Origin: Coix lacryma-jobi var. lacryma-jobi | Lineage: Eukaryota > Streptophyta > Magnoliopsida > Poales > Poaceae | Reading direction: 5' to 3' | NCBI GenBank assembly: GCA_009763385.1 | Contig: CM019827.1 | Coordinates: forward strand, 92,612,314 to 92,676,313 | Length of the DNA: 64,000 nucleotides | Shown: piece after piece, positions 10,124-21,061 of the stretch | How the letters are laid out: each line of letters begins with the position of its first letter | Position numbering within the stretch: the first letter of the stretch is position 1 | The notes under the pieces: model-generated | Database searches by the model: none | The model's input: only the letters and a program-made list of their open reading frames with translations | What the model was told of the DNA's origin: nothing | Program-made: the position numbers and the translations under genes

Positions 10124-12058
10124 CTAACCGAGTCATGGAGACATCCAATGTCACCTTCGACGAGACCATGGTTTGTCCTTCTTCTAGATTTGAGCGTGCA
10201 GGTGATCATGAGGTTGACGAGCCTCTTTTTGATGATGAGGACGAGGGTGCTGAAGGGATGGATGATCCAGCACCACCTCCACCTGCTGTGCCGCAAGCAT
10301 CGGCTTCTATGACGACCACTCACGGCCCCAACCCCTCGGGCGGTACCTTTTGTACCCGATGAGGCACCAACTACTGTTGAGGGGGAGGTTTCTTCAGCTC
10401 GGGAGGCGCCACGACACATCCAGCGCTAACACCCTCCCCAACAGATGATCGGCAGCATCGATGAACGTGTCACTCGGTCAAGGTCACAACAAATCTCTCA
10501 CTGTGCTCATTCTGCATTTGTTGCTGATTTTGAACCCCGAGATGTTGGACACGCTTTATCTGATCCGGATTATGTCAATGCCATGCATGAGGAGTTAGAA
10601 AATTTTGAAAGAAATCGAGTTTGGGTTTTGGTTTGACCTCCTCCTGAGTGTCACCCTATTGGTACAAAATGGGTTTTCAAAAACAAACAAGGAGAGGATG
10701 GCCATATTGTGAGAAACAAGGCCAGACTTGTAGCCCAGGGGTATAGTCAGACGGAGGGGATAGACTATGAGGAGACTTTTGCTCCGGTAGCTCGGTTGGA
10801 GGCAATTAGGATACTCTTGGCTTTTGCTGCATCCAAAGGGTTTAAACTTTTTCAAATGGATGTCAAGAGTGCCTTCTTAAACGGCTACATAGAAGAAGAG
10901 GTGTATGTGAAACAACCCCCCGGTTTTGAAAATCCCAAGTTTCCAACCCATGTTCTCAAACTTCACAAAGCTTTATATGGTTTGAAACAAGCCCCTAGAG
11001 CCTGGTATGATAGGTTGAAAACCTTTTTGCTTGCTAAGGGTTTTAAAATGGGATGTGTGGATAAAACGCTTTTTCTCCTCAAGCAAGGCAATGACACTCT
11101 CTTGGTTCAGATTTACGTTGATGATATCATTTTCGGTGGTTCTTCTCACGCTTTGGTTGCCAAGTTTGCAGATCTTATGAGCAGGGAGTTCGAGATGAGT
11201 ATGATGGGCGAGTTGACATTCTTTCTCGAGTTGCAAATTAAGCAATCCCGAGAGGGGACGTTTGTGCACCAGGGCAAGTATACCAAGGACATCCTAAAGA
11301 AGTTTGATATGGGTGAGGCCAAGCCTCTTCCAACACCCATGTCGACCACGACGGCCCTGGATGCAGACAAGGATGGAGAAGCTGTGGACTAGAAGGAGTA
11401 CCGGAGTATGATCGAGTCGCTGCTGTACCTGACGGTGACACGGCCGGACATCCAGTTCGCGGTGTGTCTTTGCGCACGATTTCAGTCGTCGCCGCGCACC
11501 TCTCACCTTCAGGCAGTTAAACGCATTATGAGGTACTTATGCTTCACACCAGAGTTTGGGATTTGGTATTCTGCTTCCTCCACCCTCTCCCTTTGCGGTT
11601 ATTCCGATGCCGATTTTGCTCGTTGCAGACTTGATCGCAAGTCCACTTCTAGGACTTGTCAGTTTATTGGTTGTTCTCTTGTATCTTGGTCTTCTCGCAA
11701 ACAGTCTAGCGTCGCCCAGTCTACCACAGAGGCTGAGTATGTTGCTACGGCTAGCTGTTGTTCTCAATTGCTTTGGATGATGGCCACTTTTGCGTGATTT
11801 TGGTCTGAGCTTTTCTCGCGTTCCTTTGCCCAGTCTACCATGAGTGCTATTAGCATTGCTAAGAACTCCGTGTTGCATTCTAAGACCAAATACATTGATG
11901 TGCGCTTTCATTTTCTGCGAGACCACTATGAGAAGGGTGATATCGACCTTCGCCATGTTGATACTCATCATCAGTTGGTAGATATTTTTACCAAGCCTTT
12001 GGACCAGTCAACTTTTGCTAGGTTCAGAGGTGAACTTGGTGTATGTTTCCCCTTTTAG
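10124..12058 (+). pseudogene. C1 pol, second part: reverse transcriptase and RNase H
   Basis: Resumes after A1 with RVMETSNVTFDETMV. RT motifs: [24 protein letters not shown], the catalytic [14 protein letters not shown] (10857-10897), [12 protein letters not shown] and [14 protein letters not shown] (11115-11155). RNase H follows with PDIQFAVCLCARFQ, SDADFARC, SVAQSTTEAEY and VDIFTKPL, ending GVCFPF and a stop at 12058. In-frame stops lie at 10634 (TGA) and 11390 (TAG), and one extra T near 11790 shifts the frame. The catalytic Asp residues are intact, so decay came through stops rather than active-site loss. Confidence 0.88.
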
Positions 12059-13656
12059 ATGGGGGAAACATTTTTGGTTATTGTATCATAGACTGACTCT
12101 TTTTCTTTCATTTTGTTTTTGTTTCTGATAAGTTAGTTTTTGCATTTCATCATGCATTTTGCATTTTGAGCTTCATGTATATAATCTTTAGAATGTGATT
12201 ATGCTCTATCTAGTATGCTCCGATGCTATATGATGATGCTTGTAGCTTATGCTCTTTATGATCACTGATACATGTTGTGAGCTGAGCTATTTTATGAATG
12301 GTGAACTTGCTTAATGAACATAAAATTTGAAATTGTTCACCATTAAGATTGGCAACTAGCATGTGTAGAATGTGTCGAACTCACTTGTGCTTTTCATATA
12401 TGCTAGGTTGCTATGTCTCTAGTTCTGAGTCATTCACTTGCTTGGTATGTTCATAAACTGTTATAAAATTGAACCAAGATAAGTGATTTGGAAAGATCGA
12501 GATGGGATTGCTTGTCAACACATCACGGTATCGAGACTGTTTCTCATTGCACTTTGAGTTAAACTTGAGCCGTGTAGTGTAAGTCCAAAATCGTTGCTTT
12601 AAGCTTCTGATTGTTTCTGCATAGGCTTAGCTCGGTTGAAAAGTTAGGCAATGACAAGCCTTCAAACTCGCGCAATCACATGCTGAATTTTGAACTTGTG
12701 TAATTTCACCGATGCAGCATGATGATTGAACTGTGCTAGGGGTAGTTCACCTTGTATACATGTTTAGCACTTGTTTGACTTCCTGTCTATACATGTTTAG
12801 TGCTATTTTGATGGTGAATACCTTTTTGGCTAAAACTGCTCAATTTGCTCATATGTTCATATTTCGTATTTGGTGATCAGCTAGAGCCTTTGCTGGCATG
12901 TATGTTTTTTATTGAGTCATTGGAGTTATCCTTTGTAGAGCATCTTTTCATTCTGTTGACTATATTCCTGAAGCTGCTAACTTGCATTTCTGTCTCATAT
13001 GCATTTTGGAAGGGGGAGTGATTTCCTTTATAGTGCATTATCAACTAAGGGGGAGAAATTTTGTCACAAGGGGGAGAAATGTCAAATCATAAGAGAAACG
13101 ATATCATATCCTAGTTGTGTGCACTATTTGAGGGGGAGTTTGCTCGTTTAATGGATTTTGAATTTTTCATTTGGTATGGAGCATTTTTCCAATTGGTTCG
13201 GAGCATTTTTGGTAGCTAGTTGTGTTGAGCCTTTGCCTCTTTCTTGAGGGACTAGTGTCTTTGCCTATATGCTTTTCACTTGGTATTAAGCTCTTCAGTT
13301 GGCATTTCTTCAGTTGGTATCGAGCTTTCTTGCTAGCGGTGTTGAGCCCGTTCTGCCTCTTCTGGAGGGCTAGCTCCTTTTTGCTTGATTATCAACTGAT
13401 ATTTCAATTGGTGTCGAGCTTTCCTGCTAGCCGTGTTGATCCTGTTCTACCTCTTCTTGAGGGCTAGCTTTGCTTTGCTTGGTTGCGTCGAGCCGTTGCC
13501 CATGTCTTTGGGGACCAAGTTGTTTTGCTCTTCCACTTGACCTTCTTCTGGATTTGATAGGCTTTTGGGTCATTTGGACGAGCTCTCTACTTCTCCTTCT
13601 TCTTCCTTCTTCTACCCTCATTATGATTTGTGTTGGTAGTTGACAATGCACTCATC
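12059..13656 (+). other. C1 non-coding tract between pol and 3' LTR
   Basis: No convincing gene. It is AT-rich, then holds purine runs like the final polypurine tract at about 13010-13018, 13047-13056, 13068-13078 and 13131-13139 (AAGGGGGAGA-type). After these come about four degenerate tandem copies (13220-13530) of a unit with GTTGAGCC...CTCTTCTTGAGGGCTAG. SIRE-type elements often have an env-like ORF here; none is visible. C2 (18657-20159) and C3 (38809-40376) have the same tract. Confidence 0.7.
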
Positions 13657-13667
13657 AAGGGGGAGAT
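13657..13667 (+). promoter_or_regulatory. C1 polypurine tract
   Basis: AAGGGGGAGAT directly before the first TG of the 3' LTR. It is the expected plus-strand primer site for reverse transcription. Confidence 0.85.
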
Positions 13668-15592
13668 TGCGGATACATGGGTGTATGCCGGATCTTGAGT
13701 GATGAGTGATTGTCAACTAGTTTGATGCGCATGTTCTTTGGCTTGTGTTGTGCAGGTGCCGAGCACGGATACAATGATCAAAGGCAAGCTGAAGGTCAAG
13801 TAGAGACGTGCCATGCCGATGGACCGGGAGCGGTGAAGGGCGGACGTGAGGCTTGGACTGAGGGACCAGTGGCTTGAGGATCAGCTATGGTGGCTGACAG
13901 CCTGGGATAGCGACGAGCGGAGACTTGCGGGGCACAGTGTTGATCGGGTCGAGGACCTGGGGACATGTGTTGGTGGACGGGGTGCACGGGCGGTGCATCC
14001 CCTCTATAGCGTCGGTTTGGTGGTTGAGCCACAGAAAAACCACCGGTGGACGGTTTCCAGGTTTGGGCCACAAAACCTGGGTGCTACGGGTTTGCCGAGT
14101 TTAGGCCACAAAACTCGGGCTGAGGATGGTTTCCAGGTTTGGGCCTCAAAACCTAGGCGCTGGCAGGTTTCTGAGTTTGGGCCACAAAACTCAGGCGATG
14201 GACGGCGGGTTTCCCGGTTTGGGCCTCAAAACCAGGGGTTGGTCGTGTAGGCTGGTTTCCCAGTTTGGGCCCCAAAACCGGAGGCCAAGTCCGGGAAAAG
14301 GACGAGCAGAGCGGTGGCGGCACGTGGCGGCAATCGGTGAGGTTGCGTCGAGGCAATGCTACCAGTTGTGCGGGCGTGGCCGTCGGATCAGCATCTTCTT
14401 TGAGTTGGTCCAGAAAAACCCTAGGGTTTAGCTGGTTCGCTCTATAATTAGTTAGGGGTAGAGTGGGAACTAGAATTAGGATAAGTAGAGGGAGACACCC
14501 ACCTCCCAATGTATCTCAGTCATTTGCTATTTTCCACCTAGGGTTTCCTGCTCTCCCAATCCTCTGCTGTAGCGAACTGAGATCCACAGAGAAGACAATC
14601 ATACCTCTGTGTTCGTGAGATTTTGAGGAAGTGGGACCGTAATCTCACTATTGTAGCGTGTGGTAGCCACACGGTTGCAAATTCGTAGTTGTGATTCACG
14701 TTTTCGTATTGTTCTTCGCGGGTTACTTTTCTCCATGATTTTCCCGGTGATCGATCTCTTTACTCGTTGAATCTTTTGCGATTTCGTTTGAACAGAGTTG
14801 TTCTAGATCGTGAGGCACTTCTTTCCACTGAAGGAATTCACCTCTAACATCATGACCTAGTAGATCGGTTGATTTTTGTTTTGAATCGAGTTTTGTCTCC
14901 TTTGCCCCGAATTCTTCCGATTCACCGTTTTGGAGTTAGGTTCGAGCCATGATCCCTTTGGGATAGCTCACTAACCTCCTAGGAACTCCTCATACCAAGT
15001 CTAAGCCTTAGAGCTTTTGATTCGGAGGAGATCGAGTTGAATCTGTGGAAGAACTGTGCTGTATCGGGGGCATCAGACGCTCTGTTCGTGCCCATCGGAT
15101 GCTGAGTTCATAACAGCGAACGCGTCTGGTGCCACGTGTCATCTGACAGTGTTTTTAAGGAGCATCGGACGCTGACCATCGGAGCGTCCGTTGCCATCGG
15201 ACGCATCCGGGGGTCGAGCATCGGACGCTAGGGTTTCACTGTAGCTAGCGTCCGATGGCTCTCCAGTAAGGTTCCAGACAGGGTCTTTTCGCATCAGACG
15301 CGTCCGGTGCCTGATCCCGATGTTGTGTCTTCAGCATGTTTTCATCCGCGGTTTGTTTGTTTGTTGTCGGTTTTGGTTTCCGTCTTTTGCGTTGGGTTTC
15401 TAGGGTTGTGTAGTGTTCTGCTGTGCTTCTTGGAAGCATCCACCCTACATCTAGGGTCGTGGACACTTGCAAGCTCTAGGTTTGCTTTTGGGGTTGATTC
15501 TTAGAACAGTGGCAACAAGTTTCTGAAAAGAAATTTGAAGCTCCCATTTGCCCCCCCTCTGGTCGCTTTCTGGTAGTACTCTCGATCCTTCG
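13668..15592 (+). repeat. C1 3' LTR
   Basis: Starts TGCGGATACATGGG. It is co-linear with 2438-4383, including the hairpin array (14055-14285), TATA-like TCTATAATTA (about 14441) and GGACGC repeats (15068-15308). It ends TCCTTCG, where other copies have TCCTTCA, directly before the TSD TGGTC. Confidence 0.92.
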
Positions 15593-15597
15593 TGGTC
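15593..15597. other. Target-site duplication TGGTC of C1 (right copy)
   Basis: Identical to 2433-2437. G1 gag sequence resumes directly after it. Confidence 0.9.
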
Positions 15598-16736
15598 TCA
15601 TTTTTCTGCTGCTTGCAGGTTCTGAGCTTAGTCTGGGGGTCTGATTTCTCGGGAACACCCGCAAAGTTCTCTATGAAAATGCGATGGAGTTGTTCCCAAG
15701 AGTCGATGGATTTGGGCTTAAGTCTGTTGAACCATGCAAGAGGCATTGTCTCTAGAGCCATGGGTAGGAATAGTGCTTTGACATCGTTACTTCCACCTGC
15801 TAGCTCGACTGCTTGGGCATATAGTCTGAGCCACCGCTTAGGTTCTGTCTTCCCATCATACTTAGAGTAGTTCCCAGGTTTGAACTTGCGTGGAAACGGG
15901 ACTGCTCGAAGCCTCTGGGAAAAGCAAGGGAAGCGATCGACTGCATCAGATGTAAAGTTGTTGACTCCTCCATATGATGATTCGGCTCCTCCTTCAGCTA
16001 GGTCAGGGACTCGGTTACCAAGACGACTCCTAGCCGGGACCTGGCCGAGCCGCTCATGGACGGGTTGTCTCTGACTTGGGTGAGATGAGTTTTGATCATC
16101 AGCTAATACTCAAGGTTCCGACCTTTGAGCTGTAGCGCGGTAGTCTGAAGCAGGATCAATCGTCGTTCTTCTTCGGGTGTGCGGTTGTCCTTAGCTCCCA
16201 TCTCTGTAGCTAGGGCCATAATGTTTTGGTAGGGTGTCTGATATACTTTATGACCAGCGAGGTTGCGTGAGCAGTCGGCTCGTCGTCGATTGCGGTCATC
16301 ATGAGACTGAATTTCCTAATCCCGCTCATTGTGAGCTTGACGCTTAGCTTCCTCTTCCATACACCTACGACTGTTATATTCTTCCAGTCGTACTTGGTAG
16401 CGTTCCATGGCCTCCTTTCGATGAGTTGCTTGCCTTCTATGAGCATCTTTGGCTGGATTTCTCATTAGTCTTTCTGCCTTTAAGGTCAAAGTTTCACCGG
16501 GTCCTTCTGGATCGTTTTCAGGTATCATACTCAAGGTTTCATCATCTCGGAAGACATCTGGAGGAGTCGGAGGTCATAGAGATGACTGGTGTCCTACCAT
16601 GAAGACTTCGCGAGTGTAGCCTTGGTTGGTTGATCCCGGTGTAACCGATTCCAAGGTAGAAGCGCTGGAGATTAGCTCTGTTGAGGTATCGTGCTCCTCA
16701 AAGGGGAGCTGATGTCCATATTGGTAAGGGAGTTGT
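15598..16736 (-). pseudogene. G1 gag, middle part
   Basis: Minus-strand gag of G1 between C1 and C2. The capsid-like part reads MPLAWFNRLKPKSIDSWEQL and FIENFAGVPEKS, typical of plant gypsy Retrotrans_gag, and runs directly into the piece left of C1. Upstream, 16210-16534 encodes a highly charged, probably helical stretch rich in Arg, Glu and Lys. Several frame breaks occur. The gag start lies on the far side of C2, in 35610-36090. Confidence 0.82.
16732..16736. other. Target-site duplication GTTGT of C2 (left copy)
   Basis: GTTGT precedes C2 here and follows it at 35605-35609. Confidence 0.88.
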
Positions 16737-18644
16737 TAAAGGACCGAAAGTGCTACAGAAAGGCAACCAGAGGGGGGTGAATGGGAGGTTTAAATTTGTT
16801 TTCGGAAACTTATCACCACTGTCCCGTGAAACGACCCCAGGAGCAAATCTAGAGCTAGGTAGTGTCCACAACCGTAGATGTAGGTTGGATGCTTCAGAGA
16901 AGCACAGCGAGACACTACACAACTCTAGAAACCCAACGCAAAAACTGGAAACCAAAACTAACAATGGATGAACGAACCACGAGCGAAAATGTGCTGATCA
17001 GCACTGACCGGACTCACTGGAGCGTCCGGTCAGTCAGGATCGGACGCGTCCGGTCCAACAAAAATCGTTCTGGACCCTTACTGTATTGTACCGGACTCAG
17101 CGTGCACGAGCGTTCGGTCAGTAGCTGAGCCAGCGTCCGGTCACACGCAACACAATGAACAGTGTGCTCGGTGAGTCCGGACATGCAATCACAGAGCGTC
17201 CGGTCAGTCTCTCGTAGAACAGGTTTCACTCGGCCTTCAACGACCGGACTCACTGGTCAGAGTCCGATCATCCCAAGGGCAAAGTCCAGTCACCCCGATT
17301 CTGTGCAGTTCATCCACCGATTCAACTCGATCTCTCCCAAAATGAAACCCCTAAGGTTCAAACTTGGTGAGAGGAGTCACAAGGAGGATAGTGAGCTACT
17401 CGTAGGAGATCATGGCTCGAACCTATCTCCAAATCGATGAATCGAAGGAATTCGGGAAAAGAGAGGAAAAACTTGATCTGAAACGAAACTTGATCGATCT
17501 GTTGCCACAAGTGAATAGAGTGTGATTCCATCAGTCAAAAGATCACAAACCCATTCGTGCACAAAGTGGTTCAAACGAAATCGAAAACCAACTCCCAGAG
17601 AGAAAGAACAAGGCAAAACTCCGCGAGGGCCAAAAAAGAAAACGCGAAGAACACACATGCAAGAACGCAATTCGATCTTAATTTCCAGCTGAAACTCCTC
17701 CACACGAGGAGACAATGAGATTACGGTCTCATTTCCTCAAAAAGCAAATACACAGATGTATGATTCACCGTGTCTGCGGATCTCAGTAGCTACAGCAGAG
17801 ATGTGGGAAGCAGGAAACCCTAGAATGAAAATATCAATGGCTGAGATGGTCTTGAGGGAGGGGTGGCCTCTCCTTATATAGCCTAATACAATTATTCCCC
17901 TTCTACCCTTACAACTAATGAGCGAGCAGGCTAACCCTAAGGGTATTCCTGACCAACTCGAGGTTGATGTTGATCCGACGGCCACACCCGCACATCAGGT
18001 AGCTTCGCCTTGACGCGACCTCACCGGATGCCGCCACGTGCCGCCACTGCGCCGCTCGTCCTTTTCACGGACCTCCCCCCGGTTTTGAGGCCGAAACCGG
18101 GAAACCTGGGCCATCCCCTGGTTTTGAGGCCGAAACCGGAAAACCTGTCATCCGTCGCCAGAGTTTTGTGGCCCAAACTCAAAAACCCACCAGCTCCCAG
18201 GTTTTGAGGCCCAAACCTGGAAACCGTCCTCAGCCCGAGTTTTGTGGCCCAAACTCGGAAATCGGCCGCACCTAGGTTTTGATGCCCAAACCTGAAAACC
18301 GTCCACTCGGTGGTTTTTCTGTGGCTCAACCACCAAACCGACGCCATAGAGGGGATGCACCGCCCGTGCACCCCGTCCACCCGCAAGTCTTCACTAGTCG
18401 TTGTCCCAGGCTGTCAGCCACCACGGCCCATCCTCAGGCCACCGGTCCATCAGTCCAAGCCTCACGTCCGCCCTTCACCGCTCCAGGTCCATTGGCACGG
18501 CACGTCCCTACTTGACCTTCACCTTGCCTTTGATCACCATATCCGAGCTCGACACCTACACAACACAAGCCAAAGAACATGCGCATCATACCAGTTGACA
18601 ATCACTCATCATCTCAAGATCCGGCATACACCCATGTATCCGCA
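16737..18644 (-). repeat. C2 3' LTR
   Basis: On the minus strand begins TGCGGATACATGGG (right end) and ends ...CGGTCCTTTA (left end). Contains the U3 hairpin array (18075-18325) and R-U5 repeats of type CCGGACGC / GAGCGTCCGGTCA (16995-17290). Co-linear with 33706-35604. Confidence 0.9.
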
Positions 18645-18656
18645 ATCCCCCCCTTG
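18645..18656 (-). promoter_or_regulatory. C2 polypurine tract
   Basis: Minus strand reads AAGGGGGGGAT directly before the 3' LTR. Confidence 0.8.
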
Positions 18657-20159
18657 ATGAGTGCATTGTCAACTACCAACACAAATCATATGAATATAGA
18701 AGAAGGAAGGAAGAAGAAGTAAGCGAACTAAACCAATCGACCAAAAACGAAGCAAGGCCAGAAGGAGTCGAATGGAGTGAGCGAGACAACTTGGTTCCCA
18801 AAGACATGGACAACGTCTCAATGCAACCAAGCAAAGGAAAGCTAGCCCTCAAGAAGAGGTAGAACAGGCTAAACACCACTAGCAAGAAGGTAGTCAGAGC
18901 AAAGGAGACAAAGACAAGCTAGTCCCTCCAGAAAGAGGCAATGGTTCAACACAACTAGCAGAACCGCTACAAACCAATTGAAAAACCACACAAGATGAAA
19001 ATAGCTCCAAACTCGCTCCAAACCAATTGAAAAACTGCTTTGAACCAATTGACCAACAAAACATGTCAAATAAAACCAGTGAGCAAGCTCCGCCTTCAAT
19101 AGTGCACACAACTAGAGACAAGATTTGTCAATTTTCTCCCCCTTAGTTGAAAATACACACAACAAGGCAAAATGCATATGAGTCACAAATATAGGTTAGC
19201 AGCTTCAGGTATATAGTCGATAGAAAGAATAAATGCTCTAAAAAGTGATGATCCAACGATTCAACAACAAGCATAAATGCCAACAAAGGCTCAAACTGAT
19301 CACATAATATGAAATATGAACATATGAGCAAAGTGAGCAATTTTAAGCCATTTAGAAAGGGTTTCACCATCAAAATAGAACCAAACATGTATAGACAGGA
19401 AGTTACACAAGTGCTAAACATGTATACAAGGTGAACTACCCCTAGCAAAGTTCAATCATCATGCTATAAAGTTCATAGACTCGTGCTTTCAAAATTTTAT
19501 CGGAGTTGCAACGGTGATTACACAAGTTTAAATTTTCAGCATGTGATTGCGAGAGGTTGAAAACTTGACATTGCCTAACTTTTCAACCGAGCTAAGCCTA
19601 TGCATAAGCAATCAGGAGCTTGAAGCAACGATTTCGGTCTTACACTACACGGCTCAAGTTTGACTCAAAGTGCAATGAGAAACAGTCTCGATACCGTGAT
19701 GTGCTGTCAAGTAATCCCATCTCGATCTTTTCAATTCACTTAGACTCAGTTTAAGTTTTAATAGAATATGAACACACCAAGTAAGTGAAGGACTCAGAAC
19801 TAGAGATATAGCAACCTAGCATATATGAAAAGCACAAGTGACTTCAATACCTTCTACACATGCTAGTTGCCAAACTCAATGGTGAACATGTTTCAATTTT
19901 TATGATGAATTATGCATATTCACAGTTCTGAAAACTAGCTCAGCTCACAACATGTATCAGTGATCAAAAAGAGCCTAAGCTACATGCATCATCATATATC
20001 ATTAGAGCATACACTAATCAGAGCATAGATTCATTCTACATATTATAGACATGAAGCTCGAGAAGATAAAGATGCAAAAATGAAGAAAAACAAACAAAAA
20101 CATAAAACAAGAACAAAAGAAGTCAGTCTATGATACAAGAACCAAAATGTTTCCCCCAA
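18657..20159 (-). other. C2 non-coding tract between pol and 3' LTR
   Basis: Counterpart of 12059-13656 in C1: the same degenerate tandem units (about 18790-19060), a purine run near 19137, then AT-rich sequence. No gene seen. Open frames here are short, hydrophobic and not conserved between copies. Confidence 0.65.
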
Positions 20160-21061
20160 CTAAAAGGGGAAACACACACCAAGCTCACCTCTCCACCTAG
20201 CAAAGGTTGATTGGCCCAAAGGCTTGGTGAAAATATCTATCAACTGAAGATGAGTATCGACATGGTGAAGGTCGATATCACCCTTCTCATAGTAGTCTTG
20301 CAAGAAATGAAAGCGCACATCAATGTGTTTGGTCTTAGAATGCAACACGGGGTTCTTAGCAACGCTAATCGCACTCGTGTTGTCACAAAGGAATGGAACT
20401 CGAGAAAAGCTCAGACAAAATCATGCAAAGTGGCCATAATCCACAATAACTGGGAACAACAGCTAGCCGCAGCAACATATTTAGCCTCTGTGGTAGACTG
20501 AGCGACACTAGACTGCTTGCGAGAAGACCAAGACACTAGAGAAGAGTCCAAAAATTGACAAGTCCTAGAAGTGGACTTGCGCTCAAGTCGGCAACCAGCA
20601 AAATTAGCATTCGACTAACTGCAAAGGGAGAGGGTGGAAGAAGCAGAATACCAAATCCCAAACTCAGGTGTGAAACAGAGGTACCTCATAATGCGCTTGA
20701 CCGCCTGTCGGTGAGAAGTGCGTGGCGACGCTTGAAAGCGTGCGCAAAGACACACCGCGAACTGAATGTCCGGGCGTGTCGTCATCAGGTACAGCAGCAA
20801 CCCGATCATACTCTGGTACTCCTTCTGGTCCACAGCTTCTCCATCCTTGTCCGCATCCAGAGCCGTCGTGGTCGACATGGGTGTTGGAAGAGGCTTGACC
20901 TCACCCATATCAAACTTCTTCAATATGTCCTTGGTGTACTTGCCCTGGTGCACGAATGTCCCCTCTCGGGATTGATTGATTTGCAACCCGAGGAAAAACG
21001 TCAACTCGCCCATCATGCTCATTTCAAATTCCCTGCTCATAGTATCTGCAAATTTGGCAAC
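20160..21061 (-). pseudogene. C2 pol, last part: end of RT and RNase H
   Basis: Minus-strand continuation of the RT interrupted by A2. 20615-21040 reads [68 protein letters not shown] frameshift follows in the SDADFAG region of RNase H. 20160-20348 gives LHSKTKHIDVRFHFLQDYYE and ends GVCFPF at the pol stop. Degradation is moderate; the RNase H core is out of frame. Confidence 0.85.
21057..21061. other. Target-site duplication GCAAC of A2 (left copy)
   Basis: GCAAC here and ACAAC at 28774-28778. The intact homologous site in C3 (about 50824-50833) reads TTGGCAACCAAAG, so GCAAC is the original target. Confidence 0.75.

Larger units (their letters stand above)
2438..15592 (+). mobile_element. 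C1: Ty1/copia SIRE/Maximus-type retrotransposon with two LTRs
   Basis: Plus-strand element, 13.2 kb as it stands and about 11.3 kb without the inserted solo LTR A1. It has LTRs at 2438-4383 and 13668-15592, an initiator-Met type primer site at 4386, gag, protease-integrase, RT-RNase H, a 1.6 kb non-coding tract with repeated polypurine runs, and a final polypurine tract at 13657. Flanking TSD is TGGTC. The SIRE/Maximus assignment rests on the iMet primer site, very long LTRs, large Gag, RT of type [18 protein letters not shown] and multiple polypurine tracts after pol. Stops in gag and pol and frameshifts make it non-functional. Confidence 0.92.

Noticed and set aside
13222..13467. Hydrophobic 81-codon ORF before the C1 3' LTR, considered as an env-like membrane protein
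   Set aside because: It is a translation of the degenerate tandem block, not conserved in frame in C2 or C3, with no signal peptide or cleavage-site pattern.
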